A DNA stretch of 64,000 nucleotides from positions 5,001-69,000 of the forward strand of contig JAXRKP010000867.1 of the NCBI GenBank assembly GCA_037039925.1, given 5' to 3'. The position numbers and the translations under genes are program-made. The notes under the pieces are model-generated. The model was given only the letters and a program-made list of their open reading frames with translations. It made no database searches and was not told where the DNA came from. The stretch's first letter is position 1. Every line of letters starts with the position of its first letter. This document shows positions 56,500 to 64,000 of the stretch, in pieces. The stretch comes from Doris montereyensis. Taxonomy: Eukaryota; Mollusca; Gastropoda; Nudibranchia; Dorididae.

Positions 56500-58060
56500 G
56501 TCAATGTCATGGTGAATCTTATGTGTAGCTACATTTTGGAAACTTGTATTTGTAGGGCTACAGGATTTATGATAATTTAATGGCTCTCTCTGTCTATGGT
56601 TTGTTCATAATATTTTATGCTTCGACTTGGAGAGTCTATAAACGGAGATAGATATAAAAAAAATGTGTATTATATAATAATAATTTAAAAAAACAATAAA
56701 TGCTTCAGAATCAGAGACGGGTCACAGATTTTGTTGTCACCCAAAATGTTTTTTCTTGTCCTGTATCACCTACCCGTTTTGTGTTATTTGTTTGAGTTTC
56801 TTTGTTTGTTGTTGTTGGGTTGTTTTTTGGGGTTTTTTATTGGGTTTTTTGAGGCGGTTGCTTTTGTTTTTTTTTGGGAAGTTTGGTGTCTATTTTTGTC
56901 AGTTTAGTGTCTTTAACAGGGACATTTTGTACACGCTTCCTTTTCAAGAGATTGAAACGAATACACAATCTTTTGAATTAATGCCTGTACGAGTCTCGAT
57001 ACGAATGTACTGGGAATGAAATAGTAAGGATTTGTCATTTCGTTTTTCAAAGAAATGACAAATGTGTGAGGTTAAAAGCAACACGATTTCTCAAGACATA
57101 CGGTGTAGACAACTGATAACTGATATGTGCGCAGACCAAAATGTTGCCGGAAACCTCAAAAGAGTTTCTCTGTGTTAACAATAAAACCAGCACCAAAACA
57201 ACAACAAAACGAACAAACAAACAAAAACAAAAAACAACACGAAAATAAAAACAAATCACAAACCCAATAACAACAAAAAACAAAGGCTGGACTTGTCAAC
57301 TCCATACTTCACTTCCGCTGGGTGATATAATTTCATTTCATCCTAAGCACTCTCCGAGTGATTCTATCTTTGTTTGCAGCACATACCTCTTGTAATAGTG
57401 TGGGCTGATGCTTGCTGATGAAATATTCCATAGATTTTGTTTGGGTTCTGAAAATTATAATTGTGATTTACTGTTGCCGCAAACGTCATAATTTTTCTTT
57501 ATAGAAACACTGACCTTGATTAAGTTGCCTACAAATTCAAAAGCGCATTTAAGCTCATACCCATCGGCACAAATCGTTTCTAGTTCTACACTTCAAACAA
57601 ACAAACATACAAAGACTGTACTTGCCCCTGACGTTAGTAATGGGGAGAGAATAAACACAAACTCAAATCAAGACATGGGTTGAAACTTAATAAACATATT
57701 TTAATAACACTTTTCAAACTATGCAAGTCGCTTTCGACTATTTTATTTTCGTTCTGAGAATATTGATACATTCTTAAATTCACAGATTATTGCATGAAAG
57801 ACTCTTTATTTCTCTTGTAAACGAAGCATTCTCAGGATTAACAAAGTAAAACAAATAGCAACAACAAATAAAAACACGAAAAGGAATCGTTGTAAAACTG
57901 AATTATCGTGTTTGTTTAAAATGGACAAAAGCAGGATTTGAGAGATCTTGAAATATAAAACAAAAAGTTTGATTGTCTCCGCACATTTTAAAATTGGAGG
58001 CAGACAATTTGGATTTCTATTCACAGTTTTTGTCCTAATTTAACTAAGTACATTATTAAA
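56500..58060. other. Intergenic downstream of the acidic repeat gene
   Basis: Holds a G/T-rich tract (56760-56900) and an A/C-rich tract (57175-57290). No coding region is supported. Confidence 0.55.
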
Positions 58061-58063
58061 TTA

Positions 58064-58255
58064 TAATTATCTATTCACATGGCGATTACATTTACCGAAG
58101 TTACAAGTAAACAGAATCAAATACTATATTATGTGAACTAAAGTAAGTACAAGTGGATTATACAAATAAGTACAAATATTAACGGCAATGCATAACAAAT
58201 AAAGTTTTTAAAAAATCTTTGATTGTAACTGATACTGACTAGATTAATCGTTTAG
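58064..58255. repeat. Segment duplicated at 49005-49195
   Basis: AATTATCTATTCACATGGCG through AACGGCAATGCATAACAA to ACTAGATTAATCGTTTA recurs about 9 kb to the left in the same orientation, marking the duplicated unit's downstream flank. Confidence 0.92.
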
Positions 58256-58997
58256 CCGTTTATTATGTTTAAACACAAGCTTAAGCAAACAATATTCATA
58301 GCATCCATTTGAAACAAGCAAACTAAACATAGTATAATGTTGTATGATAAATCAGGAAGCCTTATGATTCTTTTGTACATGGCAGTAAGTAAACTAAGAG
58401 TTGAATAAACGTGTATCACACAAGAAATTTAAATGGATATTAAAGAGAGTATCGGTAAACAAAACCAAGCGAAAGACTATGGTAGGCTCTTGTTGTAAGA
58501 CAGTGGGTATACTTTGTCACACGAAAAATCAAGACAGGCACCCAATGACAAATAATAATCGAAACATTATTGAAGAAAGTATGCACATCAGAAAAGCGTT
58601 AGATGTCTCGGAAAGTCTCAGAAATTAAAGCTTTTGTTCCAATTTGCAACATCTTGGTCCTAATTTCTTTTCGGATTTCCATTGACTGTGGAGTCCATGG
58701 AAGACAAGGACAAAGAAAATTCAAGCTAAGGACATGTTTTAATTCTTCAACAAAACACAGTAATTAGAATTATTATGTAACTGTTACTTTCCGTAAAACA
58801 TCAACGTTAAGAACTAAATTATAATGTGTATGGTGATATGTGATAAATAACCTATTGCAATGTAAATAAAGGGAAACAATTATTCATCCCCCTAAAATAT
58901 TAACAGCTATAATATTGTGAACACATACAAACGTAATGTTGTAGTGATAAAGTTTCTGTCCTCTTTTTTTGTTGTTGCGGCTTACAGGGAAAGATAA

Positions 58998-61900
58998 TCA
59001 GAAATCGATTGGGTTATTGACTACCACAATATTTTTCCTAGGTTTCCGCTTCGGTGATTGGCCAGTGATTCGTCTCAAACTTGGGGGATGAACACCAGGA
59101 GACTTGGATCGAGATCGGGACCTGCTCGATGATTTGGATCGCGTTCGTTTACGAGGCTGGTCAGGAGATCTAAGTTGCTACGACTTTTCCCGGAGCTCTC
59201 ATCCTCTTCTGATGTCGTAAGTGACGTAAGCATAGCCGATGCATCGTCAACTCTAGGTGGTTCGTCTTCAATGACCACTGCTGGTAGACTTGCCAAATGT
59301 GTTTCATGGTCGTAGTGTTCTTGTTCGCCGCTGCAAACAAAAACGTCTCTTTGTACGCATTCTTCACTATCATCACATTGAATGGCTATCTGGGGGACTG
59401 TGTCGTTGTCATGAATCATGGGTAGAGTATCTGAGTTCAGGGGGTCCATATGTTGTAACCCAGTGTCCTTTTCTGAATGTTCACGCTTGATTTCCTCATG
59501 AAACCATTCCTCTTGAGATGTTAGCTCCTCACAGGATTCAGATTGTTGACTTAAAAGCAGTTCTTGTGCTTCATTGTCGAATAGGTTGTCAACATGTGGA
59601 GCTGCAGATTGAACCACTTCAGTATTTATTTTCTCTGCTTCTAGAACTACATCATCTAAATTCGTAGGCTGGTCTCTGAGGATAGAATGTTGAGACGTTG
59701 CCTCCTCAAAAGAGTCAGACTGTTGACTTAGAAGCAGTTGTTGTGCTTCATTGTCGAGTGGTTTGTCAACATGTGGTACTGCAGACTGAACCAATTCTGT
59801 ATTTGATTTCTGTGTCTCTAACATTACATCATCTAAATCTGTAGGCAGATGATCGAGGGTAGAATGTTGAGACGTTGCCTCCTCAAAAGAATCAAACTGT
59901 TGACTTAAAAGCAGTTCTTGTGATTCATTGTCGAGTGGTTTGTCGACATGTGGAGCTGCAGATTGAACCAATTCTGTATTTGATTTTTCTGTGTCTAATT
60001 CTAGAATGACATCATCTAAGTCCGTAAGTTGATCGCTGATGGTAGGGTGCTGAGATGGTGTCTCCTCAAGAGATTCAGATTGACGACTTAGACGCAATTC
60101 TTGTGCTTCATTATCGAATGGGTCGTCATCATGTTGAGATTCATATTGAGACAATTCTGTATACAATTTTTCTGTTTCTGAAATTACATCATGTGAGTCG
60201 GTAAGCTGATCGCTGAGGGAAATATGTTGAGACACTGCCTCCACGAAAGATTCAGATTGTTGCCTTAGAAGCAGGTCTTGTGCTTCAGTGTCGAATGGGT
60301 CGTCATCATGTAGAGATGCAGAATGAGGTAAATCTGTATCTGATTTCTCTGTTTCTGAAATAACATCATATAAGTCAGTAAGCTGATCATTGAGGGTAGG
60401 ATGTTGAGACATTGCCTTCACGAAAGAATCAGATTGTTGACTTAGAAGCAGTGATTGTGCTTCATTTACGAATGGTTTGTCATCATGTTGAGATGAAGAT
60501 TTAGGCAATTCTGTATCTAATTTTTTGTGTCTCTAGAATTACATCATCCAAATCAGTAGGTTGATCGCTGAGGGTAGGATGTTGAGACGTTACTTCCTCA
60601 AAAGATTCAGATGGTTGACTTGGACGCAATTCTTGTGCTTCATTATCCAATGGGTTCTGATCATGTTGAAATGCGGATTGAGGCAATTCTGTGTCTAATT
60701 TCTGTGTCTCTAGAATTACATTATCTAAGTCGGTAGGTTGATCATCGAGGGTATGATGTTCAGACGTTGTCTCCACAAAAGACTCTGATTGTTGACTTAG
60801 AAGCAGTTCTTGTGCTTCAGTGTCGAATGGGTCGTCATCATGTAGAGATGAAGAATGAGGCAAATCTGTATCTAATTTCGCTGTTTCTGAAATAACATCA
60901 TCTAAGTCGGTAGACTGAATGCTGAGAGCACGATATTGAGACGTTGCCTCCTCAAAAAATTCAGATTTTTTACTTAAAAGCTGTTCTTGTGCTTCACCAT
61001 CAAATGGGTCGTCATCATGTTGAGAGGCTGATTCATGTTGAGATACTGATTGAGACAATTCTGTATCTAATTTCTCTGTTTCTGAAGTTACATCATCTAA
61101 ATCAGTAGGCTGATTGCTGAGGGTAGGATGTTTAGACGCTGCCTCCTCAAAAGATTCAAACTGTTGACTTAGAAGCAATTCTTGTGCTTCATTGTTGAGT
61201 GGCTTGTCATCATGTGGTGCTGGAGATTGAACAAATTCTGTTTTGATTTGTCTGTCTGTAGATTTACATCATCTAAATATGTAGGCTGATGATCAAGGGT
61301 ATGATGTTGAGACATTGCCTCCTCAGAAAATGCAGATAGTTGACTTAAAGGCAATTCTTGTGTTTCACTGTCGAGCGGCTTGTCATAATGTGGTGCTGAA
61401 GATTGAGGCATTTCTGTATTTGATTTCTGTGTCTCTACAACTACATCATCTAAATCAATAGGCTGATCGCTGAGGGTAGGATGTTGAAACGTTGCCTCCT
61501 CAAGAGATTCAGATTGTTGACTTTGAAGCAGTTCTTGTGCTTCACCATCGAATAGGTCGTCATCATGTTGAGATGCTGATTCATGTTGAGATGCTGATTG
61601 AGGCAATTCTGTATCTAATTTCTTTGTTTCTGAAGTAACATCATCTAGATCAGTAGGCTGATCGCTGGGGGCAGAATGTTGAGACGTTGCCTCCTTAAAA
61701 GATTCAGATTGTTGACTTAAAAGCAGTGATTGTGCTTCACTTATGAATGGTTTGTCATCATGTTGAGATGAAGATTTAGGCAATTCTGTATCTAATTTTT
61801 GTGTCTCTAGAATTACATCATCTAAATCAGTAGGTTGATCGCTGAGGGTAGGATGTTGAGACGTTACTTCCTCAAAAGATTCAGATGGTTGACTTAGACG

Positions 61901-64000
61901 CAATTCTTGTGCTTCATTATCCAATGGGTTCTGATCGTGTTGAAATGCGGATTGAAGCAATTCTGTGTCTAATTTCTGTGTCTCTAGAATTACATTATTT
62001 AAGTCGGTAGGTTGATCATCGAGGGTATGATGTTCAGACGTTGTCTCCACAAAAGACTCTGATTGTTGACTTAGAAGCAGTTCTTGTGCTTCACTATCAA
62101 ATGGGTCGTCATGTTGAGATGCAGATTGAAGCAAATCTGTATGTACTGTCTCTGTGTCTGGAGTTGCATGTTCCAAATCGAAAGGATGATCGTCTTGGGT
62201 AGAATAGTTATTCAAAGAGCCATGCCTATCTTCTGATTGGTCACCTGAAGAAGTTTCAGTAGCTGAGTCTGAGCGGCTGTCTAAGGATTCGCATGTGGCC
62301 ATTGTGTGATGGCAGGATACGGATGAGTGTGCATACTGAGTTTCAGGTGATTTTTGACGAGGGAGGTCATCTTTGCCAACTTTGTGAGCTTCGTTTATTT
62401 CAAGAGCACTATCCTCCGTGTTAATTTCTTCGTCGGAATTTTTGCCGACTTTAGCGAGAGCTTTTGCCTTTGCTTTTCGCAGCCTGCGCTTTTTTGATTT
62501 CGACATAGGGACGTGCTCGTGTGATTTTTCACCGTGAGTTTCTTTGATATTAGCTGATGTATCTTCCTCATAAACTCGCTCAGCAAGGTATTGAGGATAC
62601 AATTCATCTATTGAAGAGGACGTATCATCAGAAATCTCCACAGATCTTGTGGCGCTCTTTTCAAGGGCAGCACCTTGGACAACTTGCGCAAGATTTGAAG
62701 AATCAGTTGCCTCATTTGGATTTGATTTTGCTTTGGATTGTTTCTTCTTTTTCTTGTTTTTTGTTTTGTTTTTTCTGCACGAAAGCACCGACACTCTGCC
62801 CATCGGCACTAACGCTATCATCGTTTTGATCATACTTCTTATCGACCCCGGGTACACCTCCTTGTGATGATGTTTCTGTGACTGCCACTACTCCTTTTGC
62901 TTGCTTCTCCATGTCTTCTACATCCTTACCATTCTCTATGTCTGGGCTCAAGTCGTATTCCGGTGCCCCATCCCACTTTGACAGGTCATCACTTAAAGCC
63001 CTCGACAGCTTGGCAGGCATCGATCTTTCATAAAGAGATGGGATATTTTCTTTGACTCGATCTTCTTTTTCGGGGTCGACACGCTTTTCTGTATCACTTC
63101 GTTCCATGTCGATCACATCAATGGGGCTCATAAATTCATCCTGAGGAGTTGCAAAAGTTGCAAATTGATCATCATGCATATAGGTGAAAGAATCAAGAGA
63201 CACATCAGTGCCAATGACATTTTCTTGAATTTTGTCATCTTGCGACATCACGTCAACATCTTCAGTTGCCTGTGAAGGGGATTTGGTGTTTAGGGACGTC
63301 TCTAGATCTTGACCATTTTCATCATTGCGCAACTCACAATCTTGCGGCTGATATTCAAGGGATGTGTCTTGTTCTCCCTCTTCGTACATTTTGGGACTTT
63401 CTAAAGATGGTTGCAATTCCTCGAAGCCAGTTAATATGCACTTTGGATCCATAGGATCGACTGGAGAATGTTTTGTATCCTCCACGTCTTCCACGGCCAC
63501 CTCTACTTCTGCCATTAGTACAATCTCTTGAGAAATTGCTGAAGCCACTTCATCGCAAAGGCGGTCCTGTTGTTGAGGACTCATGAAATCTAAATCTACC
63601 TCGTCACAATCTTCTTCATAAGTAATATCATTACTGTTTTGCTCCACTTCTACCCATCCATTATCTTTCTCAGAGGAGAGTTTTTCAGCTTCTGTTATTG
63701 CTTCAACACGGTGGCTCTCTGTTTCTTCATATTGTGGTTCAGTAGCGACTTCATCATCTCTATGTTGATTATATATGTTAGCAATACTTTCCTCGATAGG
63801 AGAAACTTCAGCTTGAGTATCCATTGGACTATGCGGCTGGGTGTCTGAGGAGGACATCAGCTCAACGCTGTCTGTCATTTCCTCTTGCTTCAATTGCTCT
63901 GTTTCTTCCGCATCTTTGCTTAGTGTATCTTCATTACTGTCATGACCTTGCATATATGTTTCCTTCATTTCACATTCTGTTTGTAAATGTGTGCCAATAA
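58998..64000 (-). CDS. Large acidic tandem-repeat protein with RS-type tail (partial)
   Basis: Family not recognised. The frame is open to the window edge, so the N-terminus is missing. Order from N to C: (1) an acidic, low-hydrophobic region, 63968 to about 62880 (Glu/Asp/Ser-rich; EEDCDEVDLDFMSPQQQDRL); (2) a Lys-rich stretch at 62735-62780; (3) SATRSVEISDDTSSSIDELY and a basic patch SKSKKRRLRKAKAKALAK; (4) 14-15 tandem units of about 55-62 residues, 62200-59540, built around LLLSQQSESFEEATSQHPTL then SDQPTDLDDVI-ETQKLDTEL and SQHDDDPFDNEAQE; (5) a unique region; (6) a basic RS tail, KSSSRSRSRSKSPG ... LRRITGQSPKRKPRKN, ending NPIDF-stop at 58998. The frame changes near 62760, 61242, 60523 and 59172. 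No signal peptide or membrane segment is visible. Likely a disordered nuclear protein (inference). Confidence 0.75.
59540..62200 (-). repeat. Coding tandem repeat, about 177-bp units, 14-15 copies
   Basis: The forward strand shows the recurrent anchor GATTCAGATTGTTGACTTAG followed by CAGTTCTTGTGCTTCA. Counting the QPTDLDDV-type core gives 5 units before 61242, 4 between 61242 and 60523, and 5 after, plus one degenerate unit near 62180. Confidence 0.95.

Overview
The window is metazoan nuclear DNA, most likely from a lophotrochozoan and probably a gastropod mollusc. It is AT-rich, and its genes are split into short exons (54-178 bp) by introns of up to several kb. It also holds many tRNA-derived SINEs, decayed LINEs, TIR transposons and long (TA)n/(GA)n arrays. 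There are no operons, bacterial promoters or CRISPR arrays. The species call is inference only.

Two conserved single-copy genes dominate. NTAN1 (protein N-terminal asparagine amidohydrolase) lies on + from 3624 to 15188. Nine of an expected ten coding exons are visible, including the one carrying the catalytic Cys. RRN3/TIF-IA (RNA polymerase I initiation factor) lies on - from about 46.8 kb (possibly 48.29 kb) to 24315. Thirteen exons are visible; an internal exon and most of the N-terminus are not found. The genes converge tail-to-tail. NTAN1 and RRN3 are also neighbours in human (16p13.11), which suggests old linkage. Four coding exons (two per gene) need exactly one added base to stay in phase with well-formed splice sites. 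These sit mostly at homopolymers, so residual assembly indels are more likely than gene death.

Between the two genes (15.5-24 kb) lie an internally deleted LINE and a degenerate PIF/Harbinger locus. The Harbinger locus has transposase N- and C-terminal exons on -, an opposing BESS-like ORF with 21-residue tandem repeats on +, and a nested SINE. The introns are full of transposons: three TA-flanked TIR elements and a LINE remnant in NTAN1; a TTA-flanked Harbinger-like MITE, LINE copies, minisatellites and SINEs in RRN3.

The right third holds the least familiar material. From 58998 to the window edge on - is most of a large acidic protein. It has about 14-15 tandem units of roughly 57 residues (Ser/Gln/Asp/Glu-rich), a Lys-rich segment and a basic RS-type tail, and it is broken in several places by single-base frame changes. 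A shortened, disabled tandem copy lies at 49.0-50.8 kb. Between the two copies is the longest LINE copy (52.6-56.4 kb), itself rearranged. This repeat protein is the best candidate for something undescribed; I do not recognise its family.
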